Source: Anticarsia gemmatalis (lineage: Eukaryota > Arthropoda > Insecta > Lepidoptera > Erebidae). From it: 64,000 bases of DNA. The stretch lies in NCBI RefSeq assembly GCF_050436995.1, contig NC_134754.1:7309001-7373000 (forward strand). The letters are read 5' to 3'. Every line of letters begins with the position of its first letter. Positions within the stretch are counted from its first letter, which is position 1. A program made the position numbers and the translations under genes. The notes below the pieces were generated by a model that made no database searches, was not told where the DNA came from, and worked only from the letters and a program-made list of their open reading frames with translations. Below are positions 37,837 to 51,836 of this stretch, in pieces.

Positions 37837-38391
37837 CGCCTCTGTATAGTCTGTGCAGGCCGCGTAATGCCGCACGCTACTTGATATTCGTACGCGCACC
37901 CCACCACATTTCACCCCGGTACCGGCTGCTCTTAGGATCCTGAACTTTGTTATTTCACGTACCTTTTTTCTTGCTCTGGCAACATTCCTTGGGCTATGCA
38001 GTAGAATTTTAATTTGTGCCGTTACCAGTACATACCAAATAGCCCACAGATATACATAGGTATACACGCACGAGCTCGCCGTCAGAAATACAATTGTAAT
38101 ATTACCATTTGCGGTCAGTTGATTAAATAATATAATTACAAACGTAATAAACGCCAAAGTGTCGGAAATTAAATTAAATATATGGGTATATTCGTTTAAT
38201 GAATTGTAAAACAAACGTCGGTAATTAAAACATCCCGATGCAGTGGTTCGCAATTCTCCAGTTTGAAAACCAACCAGACATGTAAACAAAGCGTCCCAGT
38301 TAACCCCGATTTCGCCGACCGCATCGCATCCTCGCGTTTTCATTTTTTTAGTTCCAACTTGATTTGTGTAGTTGTTGCTCGCTAACCTCAA
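37828..38391 (-). other. Unassigned 187-codon open frame
   Basis: The longest open frame in the window. I do not recognise the protein. Its centre has two hydrophobic stretches (around residues 75-95 and 98-135) that could be membrane segments. A basic stretch (RNVARARKK) follows. Within it a good donor, AGAAAAAAG|gtacgt, falls in phase 0 after residue ~143, so an exon ending there is conceivable. AT-rich DNA produces hydrophobic chance frames, and no homologue or signal confirms coding. Confidence 0.25.
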
Positions 38392-41300
38392 CTATACTGA
38401 GAATTTTAAATAAAATCCCGCCGGTTACGACTGCTCCGGTGCTTTACTTGCATATTTAAGAAAAATGCAACGTGAGAGTGGATTGCTTTCCATTAATTCC
38501 TGGTTTGAATTTCAATGAGTTTAAACCGATAATATGCGGTTTGTGCAGTTTTAAGTGCTTTACTTTACTTACTACTCATTCCTCCTTTATAATTTTAAGT
38601 AAATAGGAATTAAATGTCAAACAACTACATGCTAGCTATACACCTTTTGCGGACCATAAAGAAAATTACCCGGTAATGTTAATTAGTATGCGTCATTCTC
38701 TCGAGCGGGTTCGTTTACGAGGTTTTTCACGTAATTAGCAAATGTTATTAGGCTATGTCACCTTTACTTAGCATTATGAGGTGTCGACAGATTCTTTTTG
38801 AGCTCTCCTTTGATGTAGTCATGATAACTAAGGTAATTTATAACTCGTTACCGACCTCGTAACCCTTATTTATTGAAACAACCCGAACTATTTAGGCTGC
38901 CTGTGAATTGTGATGTAGCTTTTTCATCGTAATGGAAAATAACAATAGCGCTTTCAGCAAAGTTTGCAAACATTTTAACAAAAACGTGGAATTTTTCGCT
39001 ATAGTTCAATCAGTCTCAAGAACTAAAAGAACGTGTTAACCAATGGAGATATCGGAAAACTCTTAAATCAGTCGTAAGGGCCGGATTGTTATTGTCTCAG
39101 CATGCAAATAAAGATTTACGAAGTCGAAAGTGAACAAGTTAAACGCCTCTAAATTTAGTAGGAGCAATCTCCCTCGCGTACGATTCGTTATGTAAAGAGG
39201 CGAGACATCCCTATAACACTCGCTTTACAAGATAGAAGCTGTGATAAAAAATTCAACACGCTCTCGATTCCGTTTTTCAGTATCGCCCTGACCTTTTTTA
39301 CGACACGTCGACTATTACTGCGGTATTTTTTTCATAAGCAACCGTTCTACGAACATAGTTCGTTGTGACGGATATATACAACATTAATTTCGTTTTAGGG
39401 TGGATGCCGTGCACTAAATATACTTGCTTTGTAACTTTTACGTATAAACTTTGTGAATCACATTCAGTGGTTCTGCTCGATATGTGTAGTTTTTACGTGA
39501 CTAAACGACGCGACGTGAGTATAAAACTAGATCTTTAATCGTCAGCCGTCACACAACTTTTTAAGCAAACATTTATGTTTCCAAGTTTATGTATATTTTT
39601 CTGCTAGATCGTAAAAATATCAACATATTTATGATTCTATTCAATATTCTAGGCTTTTGTAAAACCATTACATTTATTACCTATCAGTAGAAACCGCGCA
39701 AGGAAGCTGCAGAGAGAAACATGTGAGAAACTAAACATAAATAACATGCTCGGGAACATGATATATGCTGCAAAATGGAACTGTTAAGTGCAAACTTACC
39801 AATTCCTCTATACGTTTTCTTTACAGGGTGTCATGTGTTTGTAAAAGCCATTCTTATTCACTGGACATAGAATGAAAAATTATAAAATAAATGTAAGAAA
39901 ACTACAAAAAATTACGAGCATGTTCAAAATATCTATTATGTTCTGATATAATGTAGGTAATGATCGTCTCAACTAACTTACAATGGTTACAAATAGTTAC
40001 TAGATTAGATGGTATTAGTATAATATTCTCGACAAAAGGGAGCACAAACCCTGTCCGTTTTTTGCGTAACAAATAACCGCCACGTAGCTCCTTGAAATGA
40101 GCCGTTGAAAGCTCTAGAGTCTAGATCGTCAGGATTTTCTATCTAATAGAGGGATTTGTACAATTTGTCAACTATGATCTAGATCATAAATACGCTGCTA
40201 AAACTAATTACTGTAGGGAATATAATGTCTTGAGAAAGCAAGTATTTTAAAAGGTAATTTCTCAATATTTTTTCTATACAAATGAAAAATACTTTCAGAA
40301 ATGTTTTTCTTTCATATTAGGTCAAGTGGATATTACAAAAGTTATATTTGGGTGCTATCTCTAGGTTAGATGTTAGAGCTATAAAATATACAAGAAATCA
40401 AAGAGAAATAAACAGCCTTGCAAAGCGAATGTCGAAAGTATGTATGTTTGTAAAGCTTTGATCCGAAACTAATAAAAGTAGTTGAGGATTGCACACGTAG
40501 ACACGACTCTTGAGCGCAACTTTTTATCTGTTTACTTAACTTGTTGTTGCGTTTGATGCCTTACTTCTTCTTCAATATTTTACTTCCAAAGTGGAGTATC
40601 ATACACGAGTGTGTTAAACAAACAACGTAAAATGCAACTTAACTTAGAAGTTTGAAGTGAAACGGAATCCTATACCTAGTACCTACGAATTAGGTCATCA
40701 CCATAGCAGAAGATAGCTTTGTATATATTACAGAAAGAATAAATGATTTGAATTCGATCATTAGTTATTGCGTAAAATCATAACAATGATCTCTTGAATC
40801 TGACTCTACAAGTCTGTAAGACAGTATTCTAAGAATGCCTTCAACTCAGTCGTGTATTCATGTCTTATAGTTCACTACGTTGAAACATGTGCTAGAGTTC
40901 AAGTTGTGTTGAGCGATGTCAGTAGACGTTGTGAATCAGATGCACTTCCCTTGGCAGGCGGCAGTGAACTGAAATAGCTCACAAGTTGAGTCTGCAGGCT
41001 AGGCCTACTTTTAATTACTTAGTCGCCTTGTACAATGAACACGGGAAGTAACGGGGTCGCAAATCCAGGTCTGTGACATATTAAACAACTGTCTCTTGCA
41101 TTTTTACTTCTCTGAAATATACGTATGAAAAAATTATATGACATTCTTCCAACATAAATCCGTACACGTGCAGTCGTTCAAAGGACGCAGTATTAATAAA
41201 ATTGAGACGTCAAATTTTCCAAGAGATGAGCCAAACTAAAAGAGGGCACTCCTTTCATGTGGCAACATTCCCCAGAACATCTGGAATATGTCTCTCAAAT

Positions 41301-43345
41301 GTCGAAGAGACCGAAATGATACGCGATTTATCGGATCAACGTTCTGTTTACAGTTGCTCTTGTGAAAATATTCCACACGTATCCCCGCTATAAATATGTT
41401 ACGTTGTAGACTAATACGAGTTTTTAGTGTTATCGCTACTTCTTTGTTATGTAAAGCTGAGTACACTCGTGCTCTGGAGTGCAGATTGAGCTATAGCGAT
41501 TACTCTATCCGATAACTTTATGAAGCTCATGTAAGATTATGAAAACGCATGATACCTATAAAGTTGCATCTTTAGATAAAGTTAGTAGCTCTATCTAGTT
41601 TGTATGAGCCAGGCGTCACATGCTACAAATAGTTAAATAGTGAAACTGTCGTTCGTGAAGGTCCTTTGAAATTCTCGGATTCCAAGTTGGTAAAAAGTTT
41701 ATTTGGTACAAACTGGTTGGGTGCGACGTCGGTGTAAATGAAGCTAGTTGTTAAGACTAATTAGATGAAACTCCTTGCCCAGCGGACACGTACCGAAGTA
41801 TTCCTGAAATTCTTAAGACAATTTAATCTCATTCCTTTTCATAGGTATTAATTTTAAAATGAACGGAGTGAACTTATCTTTCCAGCTGGTTTAGTGGCTA
41901 ATATGCTTTTGATTTTACCTGAGATTTGATTACTTTTGGTACTCGTTTTAAAAATAAACGAAATAATACATTTTACTATGTTTTTGTTCTATTTTACACT
42001 GAAATAATCTCTCGTTTCATTTGAGTTGTAGTGTAAAGGTCAGGATGACTTGATTGACTTTGATAACTTTAGTAGCTTACTAACTCGGTTAATTAAAAAT
42101 TTAAGTTTCTCTTTGAAAAGGTGATCTTCGATAATTTCACAGTTTAAATAACGACCAAGTAATTTCATAAAGCCGCCGTATTAGAAGAAACTTTTTCGCA
42201 TATATAACCATTATAGAACGTTTATATACATTCTGTTTACATTGGGGACTTGTTATCTCAACTTGGAACATTTAACAGTTATAAAAAGTTAATGGATATA
42301 AAAAAGTTTTTTTTTACGACAATCTCTTAATCGTGTTTTGAAAGACTTCCGCTATCCCATCGCGCTTACTGATTTAATTTATTATTTAATACTTACGGTG
42401 AAACGACGTACGAATTTTACATATAGTAAACTGTTTGATCACGTCATCGAAATCTTAAAAATAGAGAAAACAAAATATAGATTCAGATAGGTTTAGTATT
42501 TAGCATTTGGAACAGAACAGATACATAGAGTCAAATTAACTATACCTGCTAATTAAGAATTCCGAATAAAACAAAATATACCTATATCTACGTAAAACAT
42601 TAGATTGATCGAGAAATACATAGGACGAAAATAATTTTGTTACTATATAATCTTTTCCAATGCAAAACAATGCTCTAATACAGTTGAACACAGTTGAACG
42701 AGTGGGTGTCGGGCTTCAGAAATACAACGAACAATGCGGCTGTTGGCCAGTATCGGCAGCTGGATTACGACTCGCCTGATTACTTACGTGTCACGATTCA
42801 ATTCACCTTTCTGTGTTCCAATTGAAAAATGTTTTGTATTAACTTGTTTGTCTGTCAAAATTTCAGTGTTATATTTACTTATACACTGTTGTACCCGAAT
42901 TTGTAGGGTGTATTAAATACAGTTACGTTTTGATTATCTATGGTTGACATTAACAATGCTAGTATCATGTAATAGGGGGCGAATATATTAGGATTTATAA
43001 TATTAGGATTATTTTGAATATTTACATAAATTGGAAAAATTGCTCAAACCGCGAATTAAACTTCAAATGCCGTGCTCAACAGACGTATACACTAGCCGGC
43101 CTTTTCACAGAGGCAGCCAGACATTGACTAGAATATTTGTAAAATATAGTTTTGTGGATTTATTAGGAAAGACGTCCGTAAGTTTCAGAAAGATATAATT
43201 TTTGTAATCTTTATTGTGGCAAAAATATAAAAAATGTTACGTGTTAATGTACTGTATTTAGTTTTAAGGCAAAAAACATTAGTATTATATCGTTTGCCAC
43301 AGAGTAAAACACGTCACCGGCCTGTGGTTTTGTGTAACACTCCAA
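38392..43345. other. No recognised gene
   Basis: Intergenic AT-rich DNA. A TATAAAA at 39520-39526 with a TCAG 24 bp later is a weak promoter candidate. Nothing else can be assigned. Confidence 0.5.
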
Positions 43346-43361
43346 TCTCTCTCTCTCTCTC
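43346..43361. repeat. (CT)n microsatellite
   Basis: Eight CT dinucleotides in a row. Confidence 0.8.
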
Positions 43362-43398
43362 CATTCCACATCAAGGAAAAATTATCCATGAAATGTTT

Positions 43399-43450
43399 TT
43401 AACTGACTTCAAAAAAGGAGGAGGTTCTCAATTCGACTGTATGTTTTTTT
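43399..43450 (+). repeat. Lepidopteran interspersed repeat fragment
   Basis: The block with gacttcaaaaaaggaggagg and the following ttctcaattcgactgtatg is, from memory, a frequently repeated block in moth and butterfly genomes. Only the core is preserved. Confidence 0.5.
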
Positions 43451-46400
43451 TAAGAATCACGGTTACCTCATTTATTGGTCTATGTTGAAATAGCTTGTAA
43501 AGCAAACAAAAGAACTTCTATTCTTTGTTTAAAAGTAAGTATGCTTAGGGAAAAATATAAAATAGTAAGACTTTATTAGTTTTTAAAATCACTTAAAAAG
43601 AGAACCATAGTGTATATAATTATATTTAGATTTAAGTTTTTAATATTTTAAAAATAATAATCTAATATATTAAATTCTCGCATCACAGTTTTTGTTGCCA
43701 TACTCAGTAGTGTAAAGTGTGAGTAGAACAAATGCATGTATGTAAATGTCTCCACGCCAAAAGAGCAGTTCTTAGTGCAGTTGTCTTCATCAAACGAAAC
43801 GAAATATGTTATACATATGTAAAGGAAAATAAAATATTATTAAATACAGCCTCTTAAGAGAATACGTTCATTTAAAATGTTAGTAGCACAGACATGTTCA
43901 AGTCTTTAACAGTATTTATTCATTGAACTCGTAAGCGGTTCACTATAATTACGTTTCTCGCTCAGTTAACGGAACGCAATTAATTAATGTTAATATTAGT
44001 TTGCAACTGTTTGCTAAACTATTAAAATAATATTGGTTTATTTATCTACTTTATACAGTGATTGGCTAATTAAAGACCGCGCATTCAGTCGGTAAGCTAA
44101 ACAATTTTAGAATAAATTAATTCTAACGGGCTGAGCTTAATTATACATATTTTATGAGTTCGCGATTTTTTATTAAATACGTAATATCACGCCTTTTTTT
44201 TAAAGAGCGCCGCTCGTGGAACTTCGATAGTCGAACGCAGTACGCATGGTACTTTCCATATAAACTTCCCTTGCTTCATTCACATACATCTTGTCATACA
44301 GGACCGAGTTGCGTTACGAGTACTACGCACCTCACCTTTTGACCTTTTTTCTAGCCATCGCCGATATGATCTACGTGTGTCTTTCTAAGGCGTCCCCCCG
44401 GCGTTTCCATTTACGTCCCACAGTAAGTCTGATTAATTGTTACCTAGATATACCTTTAAGTACAAAAACGAAGGAACAAGTGTCTTGCGGAGTCTTAAAG
44501 TATCATTTGCTAATTCAGATCCTAAAATTTAGTTCGCTCTACGAAATGTGTATAACTAAGTAAAGTAATCTACTTTATTGCTATCTAGTATCTATATAAT
44601 GTTGATGTGTACCATCTGACAACGATTGTAATGAAAAGCAGGTTGACATTTAATTTAGGGATTCTCCCTCGTGTTTAAGGGATCCGCGACGTTGACCTTA
44701 CGTTCCCTATGCTCTTTGTCAAAATAAATCAAAATCGATTTTAGATTTGACTTTCTTCAGTGATGAATTAAACGTCACTCCCCTGAGGAATACCCAGGAG
44801 TCCTGAGCTATCACAAAAGGCAGTATTTATTATTTATATTCCAACTTATCATCATTTGAACGCTTTTTCTAATATAAGTTGAAATAAGTTCTAAAATCAA
44901 TTTCGTAGACTCTCTGTAGACCATCTACGGCGTAGACCCCAAAATTAACTTGGTCGCAGCGTACATGTATATTGCAAATTGCAATCAGGTAATTTATTAA
45001 TTTACATTTAAACAAATGCAAGGAACACGAAGCGCTGTGGTTTCGTTTTATGTTAAATTCTGGTGAGTATTTCGTGGTAGGTTTCTGTAGAATGCATAGT
45101 AAATACAGTAATTTAAGTACTAACATTCGTGGAACTGTTTTAACGAGTGTACCGAATAGAACCTAGGCAATTTGCCGAGAACACCAAGTCCTTTTAAAGT
45201 TGATTCTCTAGAGGCACATAACACAGAGACGATGGCTAACAGAACTTGTTTTATTCACACTTGTGCACTGGGGTTGAACTAAACCTTTTTACTATTTCAT
45301 AAGTAGTCGAGCTGGATTTCTTTTTAGTATTATGTCGAGTAGAAATTAGAGCACGAATAAAAGTTTATGATTTAAGTTGTAAAACATGTCGCTTAGTTAT
45401 CTCCTAGCTTGGTTTTTATAAGAGTCCGAGTATACTAGATTACGACTTTCCCACAGTATAGCAACTGACCATGTCAAAACTAATTGAGATACTTACTTGA
45501 CTCTTGTCCAACGTTTATGCGGTTTATGACTTGTATACAAGTAACAGCGTTCCCTTAGATGTCCGATAAATATTTGTCAAAGCACTACGAGCCAGAAATT
45601 CAATTTCAATTTGTAACAGACATTTGTGTGTGTTTTTTAATGTTTGATCCTATCCACCATGTTGTCGAATTCCATCGCGAAAAAAGTTCGAAAATAATAA
45701 CGCTTGATTTAATGTCCTAGTTCTCCAATAGCCATGTTATATTTGAGAAATATCCCAAGTATTGACTACACTAATCAAGTTCAAGCTAAGAGCATCGTGA
45801 AAGTTTCCTCTATCATCATTCATAAAGTCTTGCAAGTGTAACAAAGCTGAACTTGTGCATTAAGCATTCATATTTCACTCGTATATTGTTGGCAAAGAGT
45901 TGCTTACTTCGGGGACACACGTACACACAACAGTGTACCCATGTTAAGTAACATTTTACTACCAATGTCTGTGATTACTGTTTGTAAAGTCCCTTGTGAT
46001 GCGAGAGTTATTCTCTAGAGAGGTTTCTTAAAGCAAGACAGTATGAATATGGGTCAGCCTTAAGATTTTGTTATGGTATAAGAATCTCAGAAACTTTTTC
46101 GTTCCGTAATACATACTTACTGTTTAACATATCTTACCATCACTGCGTTTTCTGTTTAGTATCTCACGAATTTCATCGCTGATGTTCGTCTTCAGAACCA
46201 ATTGTGATTTGGAAGGGAATAAGGAATCTAAGGTACCTATCTATATTTTGACTAGAATATTGCGTCAACTTTTTCAGTGTACTTATCCAAAATTATTAAC
46301 ACATGATTCTTATAATTTCGTTAAACTTAAAAGGAAATCCGAAGCAAATCCATCCTGAAATTAACTAGTAACGCAATTACAACTCGCATACGTACAGTTT

Positions 46401-48339
46401 GGTCGTTCGTGGCTAATGCGATATTAATGATATTCATACTAATTTGGCCGAGGCCGCAAAACGAGGTCATACCAAGTTTTGACTGTCTAAATAATTACTA
46501 ACTCCCGATGGTGCTCTGCGCACCTACTTTGTTACTAGATTAAACAAGTTAGTTGACATTAAAAACTACTTTTATGTCATAATTTGTACGCTGCATATGC
46601 ATTAATAATTGTTTTATTATCATAACAACGACCATCGCCACTCGACCCTCAGGTATCACCCACTCCGGGTATCCACAGAAAAAGAAACAAGAACATTAAT
46701 TGTCACATAATGTTTATTCCCAATCTTTGGACCCTATAATGCTTTAAAACTAATAATAACATAAATACAACATTGCAATAATTATTATCGAAATAAAGAG
46801 ATTTTATATTTTATTGTTATATAACTCTACGTCCCTCATGTAAAATAAATTAAAGAACATTGTATGCAATATTTGTCTAAAATTATTTTTACAAAAGGAC
46901 GCACTGAAGCAGACAAGTCTACAAAGAAATTTCAAAAGCTCAACTGTCAATTTTATATCTAATTTCAGTTATCCTATACTAGACACCTATAAAAGTACTA
47001 TTTATTAACTATTAGACACATAATAATGAACAAAATGTCGTTCCTCAAAACAATGGTTAGGTTATTCTGTTATTAAAGGATCTTTTAAAATACCTATTAG
47101 CTAATATAAAACATTGTATATTAAAACGTTTGATAACTTCACTAGTTGTTCTCGAGCCTTCGCTTGGAGACAAATGTAACAACGACATTACGAGACGAAT
47201 GTTTCACGCAGACAGGGTTGTCAGATGAATAAAAACTTCCATTGAGGATGAGCTCAAATTTATTTGAATTAACAATGACGTCTCCAATGCCACAATACTC
47301 CATGAAGTAAGAAAAGAAAAGTAATGAACATCTATAAAAGTTGTAATAATGATAATTAAGCTAATTTTATCACTATTTTTACAATGTCATTATGTTTTTC
47401 TTAAACCACAATAACACTTTACCTCTGCTCTAAAAGCATTTAAATAATCCAAGTCACACAAATCTAACAATTAATTACTAACTATATAGTTTGTATGGTT
47501 TATTTTGCTCGATATACAAATAAGTTTTCAGCAACGTACTAACTCTTGTCACCGATATTAAAATAAAATGTCATTTAATACTGAATACGAAGCGAACTGT
47601 TTAAGTAATTTGGTAATTAAGCCATGTTAATATAATTCTAAAATAACAATAAAGTATTACAAAGTCTAGAGCGATAAACAAATGGAAACTTGCGCGACAC
47701 TACTCGGGTACTATGCGTAATGATCCACGTTTGAAACACAAACTAACCATTTTACATTATTATTATTACCGTACGAAAACAACACTTAGCAGGTATTTGA
47801 TACTCCGATTATTTTGTCTTCTTTATTCTATCCATATTGTATCTCTTAGAATAGTATTTAACTAAATTTATTAAGGGGCACAGAATTGATATGTTTCCGA
47901 TGCACGGCGTTTGTGTGATACCGCTTCACTTAACCTAACTTGCAAGGCGACGCTACACCCCTACTCTAACCCTATCACATGCGGGCCAATGTCACGCGTC
48001 TTTATATATACGACGACGATCCGAACACCATCTACTCGATTTCACAGTAAACGTTAAGAAAATATGGTTTTTATGGTTTTACATTACATTTTTGCGTTTA
48101 AACCTCTTACAAATAAATCAATCAGAAGCGGAGAAATTCCGAGAAAAAGGACACAACGACAGCGAAGCGAACAATATAATGTCAGAAACGCAAACGTGGG
48201 CATAGCGTGACATATAGCCGATTGCATTATAAGTAGTAGACGAGAATACAGAATAAACATCTCTATGAAACCGCTTTTATTCCTAATTACACATTAAATA
48301 TTACATGATGATATGTATCGAGTAGTCCCGCAAAAGGTG
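43451..48339. other. No recognised gene
   Basis: AT-rich DNA. The right part (from about 46.7 kb) lies downstream of cpo on its strand and could include distal 3' UTR, but no signal settles this. Confidence 0.45.
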
Positions 48340-48480
48340 ACGTAGCCGTGTCCGCAGCCACTGGACGTCTCTTACTCGCTATCTACGGTTGTTGGACGGA
48401 ATCATGGCGGCGGCGGCGTCCTCACGCACTCGCTCCACGCGCCCGCCACTCTGCGCATCAGCCACATTGATATAACGCCA
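48340..48480. other. CpG-rich island, possible exon or promoter
   Basis: A GC- and CpG-rich block with a GGCGGCGGCGGCG run. On the minus strand an acceptor-like gctgatgcgcag is followed by 24 codons ending in TAG (48450-48379: SGGRVERVRED, AAAAMIPSNNRR). On the plus strand an ATG at 48404 opens a 23-codon frame. Neither is confirmed. Confidence 0.25.
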
Positions 48481-50308
48481 TGCACAGACTGGCAGCCGAG
48501 AAGATCATAGTTAACCAAAACGTTGTGCTATTCGATGGCTCCACCGCTAACATTAAATCTATCAAGTAATTTCAAACAGCGATACACACACTTCAGAAGA
48601 GAGCTTAATATTGATCGTTATTGACGCGATAGAGCCATCAAATAATACACACACTAACAACTGAAAAGAACAAATAAACTTTTCGTTGTATTTTTAGTAT
48701 GCGGTCGAGGACGCCGCACGCCGAAGGTATGGGAGATCACTACTACATTATTACACAATTACTTACACACGAATTAGCATTATATATCGAATTAAATAAG
48801 TGAACATTGACTTAGCTTAATTATTATAACCGACAATGAATAATTAATAATAATATATAAGAGAATCTGAATAATTTTCAGGAGATTTCACGTGACACAA
48901 AACATTGTAATATTTGATTTAATATACATAATAAATCCTTGGGTATAAAATGAATCTGATCTAAACATTTGTTTTAATAAAATTGTGTGTTATTGTTTCG
49001 TCTATAACATTAGCAAAAGTAGGTAACAATTAAAATAGTATATGATGCGTAACCTAGGTGTCCTCATCTATCACCGTGGTGGCATCAGCCTTAACTTGGC
49101 TCCGTAACAAATCATGTCTGCAAACACTGCTGTGGCTTCCAAATAATTATTTACTTGTGTTTCACTAAACATTGCAGTACAATGTGCCTACAAAATACAA
49201 GTTTGGTACGGTCTGAGGTTAGTATTAACATTATGTATAATCCTTTATCTTTGGTCTATACGCCACGACGCTCGGTACATTGTGAAGTTACAGATACTAT
49301 AAACAATGTATAAAATTTTGCTAAGTCAAAAATTGACGAAATTTCTATTAAATATTGACTAAGAGAATTTCATAAGAATTCACATGCGGTATCTCTGGCC
49401 ACCGACCGACAATGATCGCGTGAGTACCTCATTAGATTTCTGTCGCGTCAACATTATAACCCAAATATCCGAAACCTTATTATTATAGCCTAAGCAGGGA
49501 TTTTTTTTTGCTTTTTTTTTCGTAAATTTTACATGTTTACATCAGCAGAATACGTCACTAAATACCTATTATAACATTAATATTTCATTTTTGGTTTATT
49601 GCTATCTCGCACTGTAGTGTACTTAAGTCGTCACCGCGTTTCGTCCACACGAAGGTAACTAAGTAGTCCTCTGTATGCGATAGTCAACTAGCTAAAAATA
49701 AAAAATATATTAATCTTCATTTTGATTAATCCTAACGTTTCAGTAAATTTAATTTCATTACATCGTTTCATTATTATGAATGAATAACTTTCATTAAATA
49801 GTAATGTAACTATGCTGATTGTCTACAATAAATACCCTTATCTAGTATTATAGTATTCACCTAACGATTACACAATAAAAGTAACTACTAAATTTTAAAT
49901 TAGATTATTACCAAAAAGCTCGTCAAAGCATGCAGATAGTAGAATAATGTTTCACTATTCAGCGTCGCGTCCGCGTCGGCGCGCTCCTCACCGGCTAATT
50001 ATTATTACTATAATATATTAATTAATATAATGATTACATTTAATTATTTAACTCTCATAAGGCCAAGGCTAAATTCTCGCAACAAGACTGAACCGATCTC
50101 GATAGTGTCGCATCGCATGCTAACCGCCAAGATAGTGGGAACCCTATGGTACATTGCAGAACTTTCAACTGAACACTCAAACTAATGGAGTTACAAACTT
50201 TGGAATAGTATCGACTTTAGGAAAAATTTCGCAAGGCACAAGAAATTTAGGTGAGTCACCCAAGTAGAGAAGGGACACGAGACATGGAACGTAACGGTGA
50301 CCTATCGA
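48481..50308. other. No recognised feature
   Basis: AT-rich DNA downstream of the cpo stop on its strand. A short CpG-rich patch at 49960-50000 is unassigned. Possible 3' UTR. Confidence 0.4.
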
Positions 50309-50344
50309 TGACGTAACAATGACGTAACAATGACGTAGCACGTG
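50309..50344. promoter_or_regulatory. Triple TGACGTA array with CACGTG E-box
   Basis: Three TGACGTA half-CRE motifs recur at exactly 11-bp spacing (50309, 50320, 50331), followed by a palindromic CACGTG at 50339-50344. The array arose from an 11-bp tandem repeat (aatgacgtaac). Binding by CREB/ATF or bHLH factors is inference. Confidence 0.4.
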
Positions 50345-51071
50345 GAGGAGATGCGAGCCCGCGACCATGTTCAGCGACGTGTTGCACTTGACAGCAAGCG
50401 ACGCGAGGGCGTCCCACTCTTAACGCATCAACTCCTAGTCAAATATTATAATTATTGCAATAATTCATTTACAGATAGAAAGGATCGTAAGACCAACACT
50501 AGAGTGCCAGCGCTTTAACGAGTGATTGAACATTATAAAAATTACTAAGAAAGTATTAGGTAAATATAATTTGAAATAGTCATGAAATTCATTTAAATAT
50601 GCTAACATTATCGAGGCTAAAACAAAAGTATCGTATTATTACATACAACTTCATTTAAATCATTCAACTTGAAATATTATTTAACAAAACGTAATCTTTC
50701 TATGAAGGGCACCTTTGGTTTTTAGCTTATTCGAATGAGATATATCCTAAAATGTTTAATTTCTGGTAATACACTATATTCATAACAAATCCTCTCAGTT
50801 GTATACATCGGCCTTGTAAAAACAAATATACAAACTTTTACCGTACAATAAGTTAGTTGTAAATAAATCTTATGTTACACGATAAATTGAAAAATAATAT
50901 TAAATAAACAGGCTACATTTATAGGAAATTAATAGATTTAAATAATATTTTCATCATGAACAGTAAACAATAAACCTGGAATGTTAATAATAATACAATT
51001 AACACTTGCTAATTTTGGTATAAACAAAATAACACCACACCTCTGACGCGGGAGATGTAAACATAACAAAA

Positions 51072-51311
51072 ATGGAGACAGAGCCTGTACTAGCGGGGTG
51101 TTGTGTGCAGACTATGTGTACCGGCGGCGGAGAGCAGGCGGCGTGGGTCGCTGCACTCGGTGCACTGAGCGCACTGAATGCACTCAATGCACTCAATGCA
51201 CCCGATGCATTGGGTGCACTGCGTGCAAGTGCAACACACGCGCGCGCCGTAGCCGCCGCCGCCCGCCCAGTCTCCAGAGCCTGTAGTTCCGATGCGTTGC
51301 AGAGGATCTAG
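51072..51311. repeat. GC-rich segment with 9-bp minisatellite
   Basis: Eight 9-bp units of the type GCACTSAAT occupy 51153-51224. Because the unit is three codons long, several frames stay open: a 79-codon plus frame starting ATGGAGACAG at 51072 (Ala-Leu-Asn repeats), and minus frames rich in Ser-Ala-Leu or in Cys. It lies downstream of the cpo stop on the cpo strand. It may be UTR, an alternative terminal exon or non-coding; I cannot decide. Confidence 0.5.
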
Positions 51312-51836
51312 ATAGCGCGTCCCTCAGTTAGCTGGTTGTCAAGTGCCGAGAGCCACGAACGAGCTAATGCTGTTCGCCCTCTTCTCCGCTTTTGGCTCCC
51401 TGCGTAGTGCAAAATAATACGTTACAAGAAATATTTAATTATTGATAGTGATCCTCACTAAAAGGCTTACGTGTTAGGCAGGCATTATTTAATAACTCTA
51501 TATTGTGCGAGGTGCATGGTGAAACATTAGTAGTACGATACGATTGACTACTTTGGTACTCATTTCACTTACGCTCATAGTAAAAATAGGCAATAGGATT
51601 TCGTAATCATGTATGAGAGCCAAAGCATTACCAGACATAACACATAGCACTTCGAATACACATGAGTTCTTACTTAGTATTGTTTTTGACTGAAACAATC
51701 TCTCAATGTCGTTTCACAATTCAGATATCGAAAAGGAAAAATATTTAAGTATAATTCAATTGTTTTGACTAACATAATCATTATATTATACTATCTAGCG
51801 ACACCTGTACTACGTGGATGCTATATTGTAGCAGGC

